From assembly GCA_021463505.1 (NCBI GenBank), contig JAJTYR010000009.1, positions 1 through 64,000 of the forward strand: a stretch of DNA of 64,000 bases. Direction: 5' to 3'. Of the stretch, positions 29,770 through 44,825 are shown piece after piece; positions within the stretch are counted from its first letter, which is position 1; every line of letters starts with the position of its first letter. This DNA comes from Burkholderiaceae bacterium (GTDB lineage: Bacteria > Pseudomonadota > Gammaproteobacteria > Burkholderiales > Burkholderiaceae_E). The notes under the pieces are model-generated. The model searched no databases. It was not told where the DNA came from and was given only the letters and a program-made list of their open reading frames with translations. The translations under genes and the position numbers were made by a program.

Positions 29770-31907
29770 CAACGACAATGCGCAACGCGGGATCGGCGGC
29801 CCGCGCGACCGTCCGTGCTGCGGTCGCCGCGCTGCTTGCGTGCATCGCCGCGCTGGCCGCTCCTGCGGCCCTCGCGCAGGCGAACTCGATCGAATCGGTG
29901 ACCAGCGTGCAGCAGGGCAGCACGACGTACCTGCGCATCGGGATGAAGAATCCCCCGACCACCACTCCGGCCGGCTTTTCGGTGTCGAATCCGCCGCGGA
30001 TCGCGTTCGACTTCATCAATACCGACAACCGCGTCGGAAAGAACTCGCTGGAGTTGCCGCAGGGCGACGTGCGCAGCGTGACGATCGTGCAGGCTGGCGA
30101 GCGCGCCCGGCTGGTGCTCAACCTGAAGCGGCCGCTCGGCTACAACACATCGATCGACGGCAACACGCTGACGGTCGCGCTCGAACCGGTGGCCGCTGCC
30201 GGGACGGCGGCGGCGCCGGTGGCCTACAGCTTCGCCAGGGCCGACGGCAAGGGCACGCATTCGCTGCGCGACATCGACTTCCGTCGCGGCAAGGACGGTG
30301 AGGGTCGGGTGGTCGTCGACCTGTCGGACCCGGGCGTGGGCGTCGACATCCGGCAACAGGGCCAGTCGATCGTCGTCGACTTCGTGAACGCCAGCCTGCC
30401 CGAGAACCTGCGCCGCCGGCTCGACGTCGGCGACTTCGGCACCCCGGTCACCGCAGTGCGCGCGTTCCAGCAGGGCGACAACGCGCGGCTGGTGATCGAG
30501 CCGCACGGCGAATGGGAGCACAACGCTTACCAGAGCGACACGCAATTCGTCGTCGAGGTCAAGCCGCTGCGCCCCGACCCGAGCCGACTCGCGCGTGGCA
30601 CGCAGCCCGGCTACCGCGGCGAGAAGCTGTCGCTGAACTTCCAGAGCATCGACATCCGCGCCCTGCTGCAGGTGATCGCGGACTTCACCAGCCTGAACAT
30701 CGTCACCAGCGACTCGGTTGCCGGCAACCTGACGCTGCGCCTGAAGGACGTACCCTGGGACCAGGCGCTCGACATCATCCTGCAGTCCAAGGGCCTGGAC
30801 ATGCGCAAGAACGGCAACGTGATCATGGTCGCGCCACGCGACGAGATCGCGGCCAAGGAGAAGCTCGACCTGGAATCGCGCGCGCAGATCTCGGAGATCG
30901 AGCCGCTGCGCACCGAGACCTTCCAGTTGAACTACCAGAAGGCCGATGCGCTGCACAAGCTGCTGGCCAACGACAAGCAGCGCGTGTTGTCCAAGCGCGG
31001 CAGCGTCGTCGTCGACGAGCGCACCAACAAGGTCTTCGTGCAGGACACGGTGTCGCGCCTGGAGGAAGTGCGCAAGATCATCGCGCAGGTCGACGTGCCG
31101 GTGCGGCAGGTGCTGATCGAGGCGCGCATCGTCGAGGCCGACGACCGCTTCTCGCGCAACCTGGGCGTGCGGCTGGGGTTCAACCGCGTCAACGCCAGCG
31201 CCGGCAGCACCATCGGCCGCGGAACCGTCTCCGGCAACCTGGAGGGTGTACACGACCTGACGCCGCTGCCGGGCGCGGTGGGCAGCGGCACCACGGCGCT
31301 GGCGAACACCAACTTCGTGAACCTGCCGGCGACGAACATCTCCGGCGTCAACCCGTCGACCTTCGCGATCAGCCTGTTCAACTCCAGCCTCACGCGTTTC
31401 CTGAACCTGGAGTTGTCGGCGCTCGAAGCCGACCAGCGCGGCAAGGTCATCTCCAGCCCGCGGGTGCTCACCGCCGACCAGGGCAAGGCGATCATCGAGC
31501 AGGGCACCGAGTTGCCGTACCAGCAGGCGACGTCGAGCGGGGCCACGGCGATCCAGTTCCGCAAGGCCAATCTCAAGCTCGAGGTGACCCCGCAGATCAC
31601 GCCCGAGGGCAACGTGATCCTGGCGGTCGAGGTCAACCGCGACGCGGTCGGGCAACTGACGCCGGCCGGCTTCGCGATCGACACGCGACGGGTGCAGACC
31701 CAGGTGCTGGTGGAGAACGGTGGCACCGTGGTGATCGGCGGCATCTACGAGCAATTCGAGCGCGACAACGTGAACAAGGTGCCGCTGCTGGGCGATCTGC
31801 CCGTGATCGGCAACGCGTTCAAGAATTCCAGCCGCACCAACAACCGTACCGAGCTGCTGGTGTTCCTCACGCCGCGCGTCGTCACCGACACCGCGATGGC
31901 GCGCTGA
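29766..31907 (+). CDS. pilQ: Type IV pilus secretin PilQ
   Basis: PilQ forms the outer membrane pore through which pili pass. The 713-aa precursor has a signal peptide ending near ALAQA, tandem AMIN domains that bind peptidoglycan, the N0/STN domain (LSLNFQSIDIRALLQVIADFTS), an N1 domain, and the secretin domain with VISSPRVLTADQGKAIIEQGTELPY and the C-terminal NNRTELLVFLTPRVV. It overlaps pilP by four bases. aroK follows at 37 bases. Confidence 0.96.
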   Translation: MTTTMRNAGSAARATVRAAVAALLACIAALAAPAALAQANSIESVTSVQQGSTTYLRIGMKNPPTTTPAGFSVSNPPRIAFDFINTDNRVGKNSLELPQGDVRSVTIVQAGERARLVLNLKRPLGYNTSIDGNTLTVALEPVAAAGTAAAPVAYSFARADGKGTHSLRDIDFRRGKDGEGRVVVDLSDPGVGVDIRQQGQSIVVDFVNASLPENLRRRLDVGDFGTPVTAVRAFQQGDNARLVIEPHGEWEHNAYQSDTQFVVEVKPLRPDPSRLARGTQPGYRGEKLSLNFQSIDIRALLQVIADFTSLNIVTSDSVAGNLTLRLKDVPWDQALDIILQSKGLDMRKNGNVIMVAPRDEIAAKEKLDLESRAQISEIEPLRTETFQLNYQKADALHKLLANDKQRVLSKRGSVVVDERTNKVFVQDTVSRLEEVRKIIAQVDVPVRQVLIEARIVEADDRFSRNLGVRLGFNRVNASAGSTIGRGTVSGNLEGVHDLTPLPGAVGSGTTALANTNFVNLPATNISGVNPSTFAISLFNSSLTRFLNLELSALEADQRGKVISSPRVLTADQGKAIIEQGTELPYQQATSSGATAIQFRKANLKLEVTPQITPEGNVILAVEVNRDAVGQLTPAGFAIDTRRVQTQVLVENGGTVVIGGIYEQFERDNVNKVPLLGDLPVIGNAFKNSSRTNNRTELLVFLTPRVVTDTAMAR

Positions 31908-31944
31908 TGGCGTTGGCGGGACGGGCCGGCCGGCGCTGCCACTG

Positions 31945-32514
31945 ATGGTCCCGCAGGGCGCGGCGCCGGGGCGCGCCGCGTCGCGCCCGGTCGTGCTGGT
32001 GGGCATGATGGGCTCTGGCAAGTCCACCGTCGGGCGACGGCTCGCGGCGCGCCTGCACCGGCGCTTCATCGACGCCGACAGGATGCTCGAGGAGCGCTGC
32101 GGCGTGCCGATCTCGACCGTGTTCGAGCTCGAAGGCGAAGAGGGTTTCCGCCGCCGCGAAGCGGCGCTGCTCGACGAACTGACGCAGCTGCCATCGATCG
32201 TGCTGGCCACCGGCGGTGGCGTGGTGATGCGCGCCGATAACCGGCGCCTGCTCGCCGAGCGCGCGCTGGTGGTCTTCCTGCAGGCGTCGCTGGCGGACCT
32301 CTGGCAGCGGCTGCGGCGCGACCGCACGCGGCCGCTGCTGCAGACCGGGGATCCGCGCGAGCGCATCGCCGAACTGCTGGCGCTGCGCGAGCCGCTCTAT
32401 CTCGGGATCGCCCAACTGACCGTCGTCAGCGCACGCCAGCCGGTGGATCAGCTGGTCACCGATATAATCGGGCGTCTTCCCGAGGAAATCCGGGCCGAAA
32501 CCCGGGCCGATTGA
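31945..32514 (+). CDS. aroK: Shikimate kinase I
   Basis: AroK phosphorylates shikimate at the 3-hydroxyl in chorismate synthesis. The 189-aa protein has a P-loop at GMMGSGKST (20-28), the shikimate-binding [11 protein letters not shown] and GGGVVMR, and the lid region RDRTRPLLQ. The N-terminal 14 residues are a small extension. Its stop overlaps the open frame leading to aroB. The pilQ-aroK-aroB order is common in proteobacteria. Confidence 0.95.
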   Translation: MVPQGAAPGRAASRPVVLVGMMGSGKSTVGRRLAARLHRRFIDADRMLEERCGVPISTVFELEGEEGFRRREAALLDELTQLPSIVLATGGGVVMRADNRRLLAERALVVFLQASLADLWQRLRRDRTRPLLQTGDPRERIAELLALREPLYLGIAQLTVVSARQPVDQLVTDIIGRLPEEIRAETRAD

Positions 32515-32567
32515 GGGCCGGCTCGCACTCCGGCCGCCGCGCCCGGGCGGGTGCACCGCCATCGCCC

Positions 32568-33650
32568 ATGAACGTCCGCGAATTGCGCATCCCGCTCGGC
32601 GAGCGCAGCTACCCGATCCTGATCGGTGCCGGTCTGCTGGCGGCCAGCGAAACGCTGGCCGGCCTCGCGCAGGCACGACAGGTCGCGGTGGTCACCAACG
32701 ACACCGTTGGCGCGCTCTTCGAGGCGCGCCTCGCGCTTTCGCTCGCCGGCGCCGCGAGGCGCATATCGATCCGCCTGCCCGACGGCGAAACCCACAAGAA
32801 CTGGCAAGCGCTCGATCACATCTTCGAGCAGCTGTTGCGCGAGCGCTTCGACCGGCGCTGTCTGCTGGTGGCGCTCGGCGGCGGGGTGATCGGCGACGTG
32901 ACCGGCTTCGCGGCCGCCGTCTACCAGCGCGGTGTCGACTTCGTGCAGGTGCCGACCACCCTGCTGGCGCAGGTCGATTCCTCGGTCGGCGGCAAGACGG
33001 CGATCAACCATCCGCTGGGCAAGAACATGATCGGCGCTTTCCACCAGCCGAAGCTGGTACTTGCCGACGTCGACACCTTGCGCACGCTGCCGCCACGCGA
33101 GCTGTCGGCGGGCCTGGCCGAGATGATCAAGCATGGCGCGATCGCCGATCCGGCCTACCTGGGTCGGCTCGAGCGCGACCTTGCAGCGCTGCGTGCCTGC
33201 GATACCACGGCGCTTGGCGACGCGATCCTGCGCTCGTGCGAGATCAAGGCCGCCGTGGTGGCTGCCGACGAGCGCGAAACGGGCGTGCGCGCCACGCTCA
33301 ATTTCGGTCACACCTTCGGGCACGCGATCGAGTCGGGCCTGGGCTACGGCAACTGGCTGCACGGCGAGGCGGTGGGCGCCGGCATGGTGATGGCGGCCGA
33401 CCTGTCGTGGCGCGCCGGGCTGGTCGATGACAGCCTGGTCGAGCGCCTGCGCGGCACGATCGCCGCCGCGGGGCTGCCGGTGCGCGGCCCGGCCTGGCCG
33501 TTCGAGCGTTACGTCGAACTGATGAGCATCGACAAGAAGGCACGCCAGGGTGCGCCGGAGTTCGTGCTGCTCGAGCGGTTCGGCGCGGCACGCGTGCAAC
33601 CGGTGACCGACGCGCAGTTGCGCGCCACACTGGCAGCGTGCACCGGCTGA
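32568..33650 (+). CDS. aroB: 3-dehydroquinate synthase
   Basis: AroB converts DAHP to 3-dehydroquinate, the second shikimate step, using NAD and zinc. ATG 32568 ([20 protein letters not shown]) gives 360 aa; the track start at 32511 overlaps aroK. Key parts are [46 protein letters not shown] and the metal-binding [15 protein letters not shown] and [10 protein letters not shown]. Length is standard. Confidence 0.96.
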   Translation: MNVRELRIPLGERSYPILIGAGLLAASETLAGLAQARQVAVVTNDTVGALFEARLALSLAGAARRISIRLPDGETHKNWQALDHIFEQLLRERFDRRCLLVALGGGVIGDVTGFAAAVYQRGVDFVQVPTTLLAQVDSSVGGKTAINHPLGKNMIGAFHQPKLVLADVDTLRTLPPRELSAGLAEMIKHGAIADPAYLGRLERDLAALRACDTTALGDAILRSCEIKAAVVAADERETGVRATLNFGHTFGHAIESGLGYGNWLHGEAVGAGMVMAADLSWRAGLVDDSLVERLRGTIAAAGLPVRGPAWPFERYVELMSIDKKARQGAPEFVLLERFGAARVQPVTDAQLRATLAACTG

Positions 33651-33682
33651 GCGCCGCACCGCAGATGGAAAGCGGAGCCGGC

Positions 33683-34840
33683 ATGCGCGCGCCCGCTGCG
33701 CTCGCCCGCTGGGGGTGCGATCCGGCGACCAGCCGCGGCCGCCGGCACCCCGAGCCGCGGGCGGGCACGCGCAGCGAGTTCCAGCGCGATCGCGACCGCA
33801 TCGTTCACTGTACCGCCTTTCGCCGGCTCGAATACAAGACGCAGGTTTTCGTCAACCACGAAGGCGATCTGTTCCGTACCCGGCTCACGCATTCGATCGA
33901 AGTCGCGCAGATCGGCCGCTCGATCGGCCGCAATCTGGGGCTGAACGAGGACCTGATCGAGGCGATCGCGCTGGCACACGACCTCGGCCACACGCCATTC
34001 GGACACGCCGGGCAGGACGCGCTGCACGCGTGCATGCACGGCCACGGTGGCTTCGAGCACAACCTGCAGTCGCTGCGCGTCGTCGACGAACTCGAGCAGC
34101 GCTACGCGGCATTCGACGGGCTGAACCTGTGCTTCGAGACGCGCGAGGGCATCCTGAAGCACTGCCGGCAGGAGGACGCGCGCGCGCTGGGCGAATTGGG
34201 CGAGCGCTTCCTGCTGCGGCGGCAGCCGTCGCTCGAGGCACAGGTGGCCAATCTCGCCGACGAGATCGCCTACAACAACCACGACATCGACGACGGCCTG
34301 CGCTCGGGGCTGCTGCGGATCGGGCAACTCGACCGGATCGAGCTGTTCGCGGCTCACCGCCGCACTGTCGAGCGCCTGCATCCCGGCATCACCGGCCGGC
34401 GCCTGGTACACGAGACCATCCGGCGGATGATCGACGACCTCGTGGTCGATCTGCTCGCTGAATCGCGCCGGCGCGTCGACGCCGCCGCTGTGGCGTCGCC
34501 CGACGAGGTGCGCGCCGCGCCACCGCTGGTGGCGTTCTCGCCGGCGATGCGCGAGCGCTCGGCGCAGCTCAAGCGCTTCCTGCACGCCGGGCTGTACCGT
34601 CACCCGCGCGTCGACGAAACGATGGACCGCGCCCGCGCCGTCGTGCGTCGACTGTTCGACGCCTATGCAGCCGATCCGTCGCGCCTGCCCGGGGAGCACC
34701 GCGAGCGAGTGCAGGCGATCGGCCTGCGCGCGATCGCCGACTACATCGCGGGGATGACCGATCGCTTCGCCCTGCGCGAACACGCGCGACTGACCGGCGA
34801 GCCGCCGCCCCGGCTGTCGTGCGCCGACGCCACCGATTGA
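33683..34840 (+). CDS. dgt: Deoxyguanosinetriphosphate triphosphohydrolase-like protein
   Basis: HD-domain dNTP triphosphohydrolase, thought to control dNTP pools. The metal-binding motifs are [13 protein letters not shown] and [14 protein letters not shown], with [16 protein letters not shown] downstream. ATG 33683 has GGAG five bases upstream and gives 385 aa; ATG 33665 and GTG 33638 (overlapping aroB) are alternatives. The first 40 residues ([21 protein letters not shown]) match the class that follows aroB in Burkholderiales. Substrate preference cannot be told from sequence. Confidence 0.91.
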   Translation: MRAPAALARWGCDPATSRGRRHPEPRAGTRSEFQRDRDRIVHCTAFRRLEYKTQVFVNHEGDLFRTRLTHSIEVAQIGRSIGRNLGLNEDLIEAIALAHDLGHTPFGHAGQDALHACMHGHGGFEHNLQSLRVVDELEQRYAAFDGLNLCFETREGILKHCRQEDARALGELGERFLLRRQPSLEAQVANLADEIAYNNHDIDDGLRSGLLRIGQLDRIELFAAHRRTVERLHPGITGRRLVHETIRRMIDDLVVDLLAESRRRVDAAAVASPDEVRAAPPLVAFSPAMRERSAQLKRFLHAGLYRHPRVDETMDRARAVVRRLFDAYAADPSRLPGEHRERVQAIGLRAIADYIAGMTDRFALREHARLTGEPPPRLSCADATD

Positions 34841-34916
34841 ATCCGCCGCGCCTGCCGGTGTGTCGCTGCCGCGATTGGCTCGCGGCGTTGCCGCAACGCC
34901 GTCGGCTGCTGCGCTG

Positions 34917-34945
34917 TGCACATCCGGCAGATGGCGGCGTATACT
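34917..34945 (+). promoter_or_regulatory. Sigma70-type promoter for gltB
   Basis: TGCACA (34917-34922) and TATACT (34940-34945) are spaced by 17 bases. The -10 has five of six and the -35 four of six consensus matches. Transcription near 34952 would leave a leader of about 174 nt before gltB. The leader contains a T-rich patch (TTTATTTTCTTCTGG) and no obvious gene. Confidence 0.55.
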
Positions 34946-35125
34946 GGGCCGTCCGTTCGTGCATTTTGCGCTGCGTTGCGGCATAACACTGCTCCAGGCG
35001 CTGGTCCGCGCAAGCAAGCACTGACTTTATTTTCTTCTGGTGGGGACGCTCCGGTTCGCTGGCGAGACGCGGCGGGTCGTGGCGAGCGTGCTGCGCGGCG
35101 CCGACACCGGATCCGGAGCTCGCAG

Positions 35126-39952
<4,827 letters not shown>

Positions 39953-39999
39953 TCGCCAGGCGCGAACGGGTACAGGCATCCACCGGAAGAAGCGGCGAA

Positions 40000-41484
40000 A
40001 TGGGCAAGGTCACCGGGTTTCTCGAATTCCAGCGCCTGAGCGAGGCAGCCGAAGACGTCACGACGCGCGTGCGGCACTACCGCGAGTTCGTGATGCACCT
40101 GTCCGACGAAGAAGCGTCGAGACAGGGCGCACGCTGCATGGACTGCGGCACGCCGTTCTGCCAGAGCGGCTGCCCGGTCAACAACATCATTCCCGACTGG
40201 AACGACCTGGTCTATCGCGGCAACTGGAGGCTGGCGCTCGACACGCTGCACTCGACCAACAATTTCCCGGAGTTCACCGGCCGCATCTGCCCGGCACCGT
40301 GCGAGGCCGCGTGCACGCTGAACATCAACAGCGATCCGGTCGGGATCAAGTCGATCGAGCACGCGATCATCGACAAGGGCTGGGAGATGGGCTGGGTCGT
40401 GCCGCAGCCGCCTGCGCATCCCACCGGCCGCACGGTGGCGGTGATCGGCTCGGGTCCGGCAGGGCTGGCCTGCGCGCAGCAACTGGCGCGCGCCGGCCAC
40501 GAAGTGACGGTGTTCGAGAAGAACGATCGCATTGGCGGCCTGCTGCGCTACGGCATCCCCGATTTCAAGCTGGACAAGCGCCACATCGATCGGCGCATCG
40601 CCCAGATGCAGGCCGAAGGCGTGAAGTTCCGCACCGGGGTGCTGGTCGGTGACACGGGCGAGACGGTGATCGGCGGCGCGCCGCACGCGAGTGTATCGGC
40701 AGGGCAGTTGCTGGCCGAATTCGACGCGGTCGCGCTCACCGGCGGCGCCGAGTTCGCGCGCGACCTGCCGGTGCCGGGGCGCGAGTTGCGCGGCGTGCAT
40801 TTCGCGATGGAGTTCCTCGCGCAGCAGAACCGGGTCGTGGCCGGCGACGCGGTCGCCGGCCAGATCCTCGCGACCGGCAAGCACGTGATCGTGATCGGCG
40901 GCGGCGACACCGGTTCCGACTGCGTCGGCACCAGCAACCGCCAGGGCGCAAGCTCGGTCACGCAATTCGAGCTGATGCCGCAACCGCCCGAGCGCGAGAA
41001 CAAGGCGCTGACCTGGCCGAACTGGCCGTACAGGCTGCGCACCTCGTCGTCGCACGAAGAGGGCTGCGGGCGCGACTGGGCGGTCACGACCAGGCGCTTC
41101 GTCGACGACGGGCGGGGCAGGGTCAGGGCGCTGGTGGCAGCCCGGGTCGAATGGAAGAAGGACGAGGCCAGTGGCCAGTTGCGGATGTCGGAGGTGCCGG
41201 GCTCGGAGTTCGAGCTGCACGCCGACCTGGTGCTGCTGGCGATGGGCTTCGTGTCTCCGGTCGGCAAGCTGCTCGATGCGTTCGGCGTGCGCAAGGACGC
41301 GCGCGGCAACGCGCAGGCCGCCACCGACGGCGAGGGCTGCTATGCGACCAGCGTCCCCAGGGTGTTCGCCGCCGGCGACATGCGCCGCGGCCAGTCGCTG
41401 GTCGTCTGGGCGATCCGCGAGGGGCGGCAATGCGCGCGCGCGATCGACGAGTTCCTGATGGGGGCGTCCGGGCTGCCTCGCTGA
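40000..41484 (+). CDS. gltD: Glutamate synthase small subunit
   Basis: GltD passes NADPH electrons through FAD and 4Fe-4S clusters to GltB. ATG 40000 ([20 protein letters not shown]) gives 494 aa. The cysteine clusters are [20 protein letters not shown] and [17 protein letters not shown] fold is [27 protein letters not shown] and the NADPH fold [15 protein letters not shown]. The 1898-aa track ORF containing it is a gltB shadow read through in frame. Length is slightly above E. coli (472 aa). Confidence 0.96.
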   Translation: MGKVTGFLEFQRLSEAAEDVTTRVRHYREFVMHLSDEEASRQGARCMDCGTPFCQSGCPVNNIIPDWNDLVYRGNWRLALDTLHSTNNFPEFTGRICPAPCEAACTLNINSDPVGIKSIEHAIIDKGWEMGWVVPQPPAHPTGRTVAVIGSGPAGLACAQQLARAGHEVTVFEKNDRIGGLLRYGIPDFKLDKRHIDRRIAQMQAEGVKFRTGVLVGDTGETVIGGAPHASVSAGQLLAEFDAVALTGGAEFARDLPVPGRELRGVHFAMEFLAQQNRVVAGDAVAGQILATGKHVIVIGGGDTGSDCVGTSNRQGASSVTQFELMPQPPERENKALTWPNWPYRLRTSSSHEEGCGRDWAVTTRRFVDDGRGRVRALVAARVEWKKDEASGQLRMSEVPGSEFELHADLVLLAMGFVSPVGKLLDAFGVRKDARGNAQAATDGEGCYATSVPRVFAAGDMRRGQSLVVWAIREGRQCARAIDEFLMGASGLPR

Positions 41485-41539
41485 GCCGGGGCGCGCGGTG
41501 CACGCTCCACGCGGGCACTCACGATCGACGGAGGGCGTG

Positions 41540-42943
41540 ATGGAATCGGTCGCCGACCGGGGTGCGGCGCAGCTTGCCGAGGTGTTCCGCACCGGCGAAC
41601 TGTCGCCGGTCGACGCGTTGCGCGCGGTGCTCGAACGCATCGACGCCTGCGAGCCGCTGGTCAACGCGATGTACCTGGTGCATCGCGAGGCTGCGCTCGC
41701 AGCGGCGCGCGACGCCGAGGCGCGATGGCGCGCCGGCCGGCCGCTGTCGGCGATCGACGGCGTGCCGGTCACGCTGAAGGAGAACCTCTACACGAAGGGC
41801 GATCCGGCGCCGCTGGGCACCGCGGCTTCCGACCTCGCGCCCAGGCCCGCCGATGCGCCGCCCAGCGCGCGCGTCCGCGAGGCCGGCTGCGTCATCGTGG
41901 GCAAGACGACGATGCCGGACTTCGGCATGCTGTCCTCGGGCCTGTCGTCGATCCACGGCGTGACGCGCAACCCGTGGCGACTCGACCGCAACACCTCAGG
42001 CTCGTCGTCCGGCGCCGCTGCGGCGGCCGCTGCCGGCTATGGGCCGCTGCACGTGGGCACCGACATCGGCGGCTCGGTGCGCTTGCCGGCCACGCACTGC
42101 GGCCTGTTCGCGCTCAAGCCCAGCCTGGGCCGGGTCCCGATCGATCCGCCCTACATGGGCCGCATCGCCGGCCCGATGACCCGTACCGTTCGCGATGCGG
42201 CGCTGCTGATGGACGTGCTCGCCCGCCCCGACGAACGCGACTTCATGAGCCTGCCGTACCAGCCCACCGACTACGCGGCGCGGCTCGACGGGCTGGACGC
42301 GAAGCGGCTGCACATCGGCGTGCTGATCGACATGGGGGTCGGCCTGCCGCCGCATCCGTCGGTCGTCGCGGCCTGCGAGGCGGCGGCCCGGGCGCTCGAG
42401 GCGTCGGGTGCGATCGTCGAGCCGATCCGCTCGTTCCTCACGCCGGAGATGCTCGAGGGTTTCGACGTGTTCTTCGAGGCGCGTTCGTTCAACGACGTCG
42501 CCGCGATGCCGCAGGCCGTGCGCTCGAAGGTGCTGCCGTTCATCGTCGAGTGGTGCAGCTGGCGCGCAGGATCGTTCAGCGGCGCCGAGGTGATGACCGC
42601 GTACACGCGGCTGATGGCGATGCGCGAGGCGGCGGTGCGTGCCACCGCGCGCTTCGACTACCTGCTGTCGCCCACCTCGCCGATCCTGCCCTACGAGGCG
42701 GAGTCCGCCTGCCCGGGCAACGATCCGCACGATGCGCTGCCGCACATCGCGTTCACCGTCGCCTGGAACATGAGCGAGCAGCCGGCGGCTTCGATCAACT
42801 GGGATTTCACCGCCGACGGCCTTCCGGTGGGCGTGCAACTCGTCGGCCGGCGCTTCGACGACCTCGGCGTGATGCGGCTGGCGCGCCTGGTCGAGCAATT
42901 GCGCCCACCGCAGCGGCCCTGGCCGCAGCCCTGGCGCCGCTGA
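41540..42943 (+). CDS. Amidase (amidase signature family)
   Basis: Ser-cisSer-Lys hydrolase of the amidase signature superfamily. ATG 41540 with GGAGG five bases upstream gives 467 aa. The catalytic lysine is in [13 protein letters not shown], the cis-serine region in [18 protein letters not shown] and the nucleophile in [12 protein letters not shown]. The C-terminal part has [22 protein letters not shown]. The physiological substrate is unknown. It is not GatA-like in context, as gatB and gatC are absent. It lies 55 bases after gltD and may share its transcript. Confidence 0.88.
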   Translation: MESVADRGAAQLAEVFRTGELSPVDALRAVLERIDACEPLVNAMYLVHREAALAAARDAEARWRAGRPLSAIDGVPVTLKENLYTKGDPAPLGTAASDLAPRPADAPPSARVREAGCVIVGKTTMPDFGMLSSGLSSIHGVTRNPWRLDRNTSGSSSGAAAAAAAGYGPLHVGTDIGGSVRLPATHCGLFALKPSLGRVPIDPPYMGRIAGPMTRTVRDAALLMDVLARPDERDFMSLPYQPTDYAARLDGLDAKRLHIGVLIDMGVGLPPHPSVVAACEAAARALEASGAIVEPIRSFLTPEMLEGFDVFFEARSFNDVAAMPQAVRSKVLPFIVEWCSWRAGSFSGAEVMTAYTRLMAMREAAVRATARFDYLLSPTSPILPYEAESACPGNDPHDALPHIAFTVAWNMSEQPAASINWDFTADGLPVGVQLVGRRFDDLGVMRLARLVEQLRPPQRPWPQPWRR

Positions 42944-42973
42944 GCGCGGGGTTGCGCGCTGCGCGCGCCGCGT

Positions 42974-43444
42974 TCAGGCCGGCCCGGGGGTGCGACACCT
43001 GCACAGGCTCATCCCGCGCAGGCTCATCACCGTGTCGCCATGCTGGTTGATCATCTCCTGTTGCACGCGGACGATGCCGCGGTCGGGCTTGCTCTGCGAG
43101 CGCCGCGTCTCGATGATCGTCAGGCGCACGCGCAGGCGGTCGCCGGGGCGCACCGGCCGGGTCCAGCGCACCTCGTCGACGCCGGGCGAGCCCATGCTCG
43201 ATGCCGGTGAAATGAAGTGATCGACCACCAGGCGCATCATGATGCTGCCGGTCATCCAGCCGCTGGCGACGAGGCCGCCGAAGATCGAATCGGCTGCCGC
43301 ATGGCTGTCGACGTGGAAGGGTTGCGGATCGTAGCGGGTCGCGAATTCGACGATCTCCCGCTCGGTGACGAGATGGTCGCCGAACTCGATCACTTCTCCG
43401 GGCCTGAAGTCCTCGAAGTAACGCTCCTTGCAGGGCACGGTCAT
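42974..43444 (-). CDS. MaoC-like (R)-hydratase family protein
   Basis: Hotdog-fold protein of the MaoC/enoyl-CoA hydratase 2 group. The 156-aa sequence contains YFEDFRPGEVIEFGDHLVTEREIVEFATRYDPQPFHVD, with the Asp/His catalytic dyad region DPQPFHVD, and FGGLVASGWMTGSIMMRL. Hydratase activity on acyl-CoA is likely, but the pathway is unknown and no beta-oxidation genes are near. It ends 30 bases from the convergent amidase and starts opposite hslR. Confidence 0.88.
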   Translation of the reverse strand: MTVPCKERYFEDFRPGEVIEFGDHLVTEREIVEFATRYDPQPFHVDSHAAADSIFGGLVASGWMTGSIMMRLVVDHFISPASSMGSPGVDEVRWTRPVRPGDRLRVRLTIIETRRSQSKPDRGIVRVQQEMINQHGDTVMSLRGMSLCRCRTPGPA

Positions 43445-43507
43445 GAATGACGCTCCGGTTCGCGGCCCATAGCATAATCGAGTCTTCCTGGAGCGACGGG
43501 CCCGCCG

Positions 43508-43948
<441 letters not shown>

Positions 43949-43966
43949 GCGGACGCCGTCGCGCGC

Positions 43967-44284
43967 CTACGAGTGCCGATCTCCGGGTGGCCCGCGCATG
44001 CCGTGGCCGAGCAGGCAGGTGATGCCACTGGAACACGCGAACAGCGCCCAGAAGACGAGAAAGCCGACGGTGTAGGCGGCCTCGCGGCTGCCGGACAGGT
44101 ACATGCCGACGATCGCCAGCTCGTGCGGATCGATCATCGAGAACAGCACGCCTTCGGTGACGATCGCCATCAGGAATGCCGGCCAGAGCACCTGCATCAT
44201 GACGCGGACGAGCCGCTGGCGACAAGCCGACTCGCGATCGGCGCCGGGCGCGTCTTCCTCCCTGGGTGGCGGCGCGGCGCTCAT
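43967..44284 (-). CDS. Small two-helix membrane protein at the end of the cco cluster
   Basis: I do not recognise a named family. ATG 44284 overlaps the fixH stop by three bases and gives 105 aa. A charged N-terminus (APPPREEDAPGADRE) precedes two hydrophobic helices, roughly 32-55 (VLWPAFLMAIVTEGVLFSMI) and 72-92 (VGFLVFWALFACSSGITCLL), with the conserved-looking pair FACSSGITC between and within helix two. The tight overlap implies co-translation with fixH and a role linked to cbb3 oxidase assembly or copper handling, but this is inference only. Confidence 0.8.
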   Translation of the reverse strand: MSAAPPPREEDAPGADRESACRQRLVRVMMQVLWPAFLMAIVTEGVLFSMIDPHELAIVGMYLSGSREAAYTVGFLVFWALFACSSGITCLLGHGMRGPPGDRHS

Positions 44285-44820
44285 GGCCCGCTCGCCTGCA
44301 GCAGGATCGGTGCGTCGAAGCGCGTGACCGCCGGCTCGACCAGCCGCCAGCTGCGAGCCGGGTCTTCGAGCTGCACCAGCCAGTGCCCGCGCGCCGGCAG
44401 CGCGCCGTTCGCACGGTAGACGCCGCCGCCGACGTGGCGCAGCGGCCAGGCGACGTCGAGTTCGGCGCGGGTGGCGTGAATCAGCCGCAGCGTGAGTTGC
44501 GCCGGCCACTCGGTGTCGTGCGCGGCGGTCGCGGCGGTGATTGCCAGTGCGATCGTCGCGCCGTCCGGGGCCGACAGCCGCGCCTGCAGGCCCAGCGCAC
44601 TGGCCCGCTGGTCGCGCGCCAGCTGCTGGTTGATCGCGCGCCCCTCGCGATAGTAGTCGTCGACGACCATCGAATCGGCGGTGGTGACGGCCAGCCAGAA
44701 GGTCACGGCCCCGCCGACCAGTGCCGCCGCCGGGGCCAGCGCCAGCAGCCACGGCCAGCGGTGCCGGTACCAGGGTGCGGGGGCGCGGGCCGTGGGTGCG
44801 TGGGTCGTGATCAGGGCCAT
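44281..44820 (-). CDS. fixH: FixH / CcoH family cbb3 oxidase assembly protein
   Basis: FixH/CcoH is a membrane-anchored factor needed for stable cbb3 oxidase. ATG 44820 gives 179 aa. One helix (about 23-45, WPWLLALAPAAALVGGAVTFWLAV) is followed by the family segment DSMVVDDYYREGRAINQQLARD and a periplasmic beta-rich domain. It begins 5 bases after ccoG and overlaps the next small gene. The 716-aa track ORF is a shadow of ccoG and ccoP upstream of this start. Confidence 0.9.
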   Translation of the reverse strand: MALITTHAPTARAPAPWYRHRWPWLLALAPAAALVGGAVTFWLAVTTADSMVVDDYYREGRAINQQLARDQRASALGLQARLSAPDGATIALAITAATAAHDTEWPAQLTLRLIHATRAELDVAWPLRHVGGGVYRANGALPARGHWLVQLEDPARSWRLVEPAVTRFDAPILLQASGP

Positions 44821-44825
44821 GCCGG

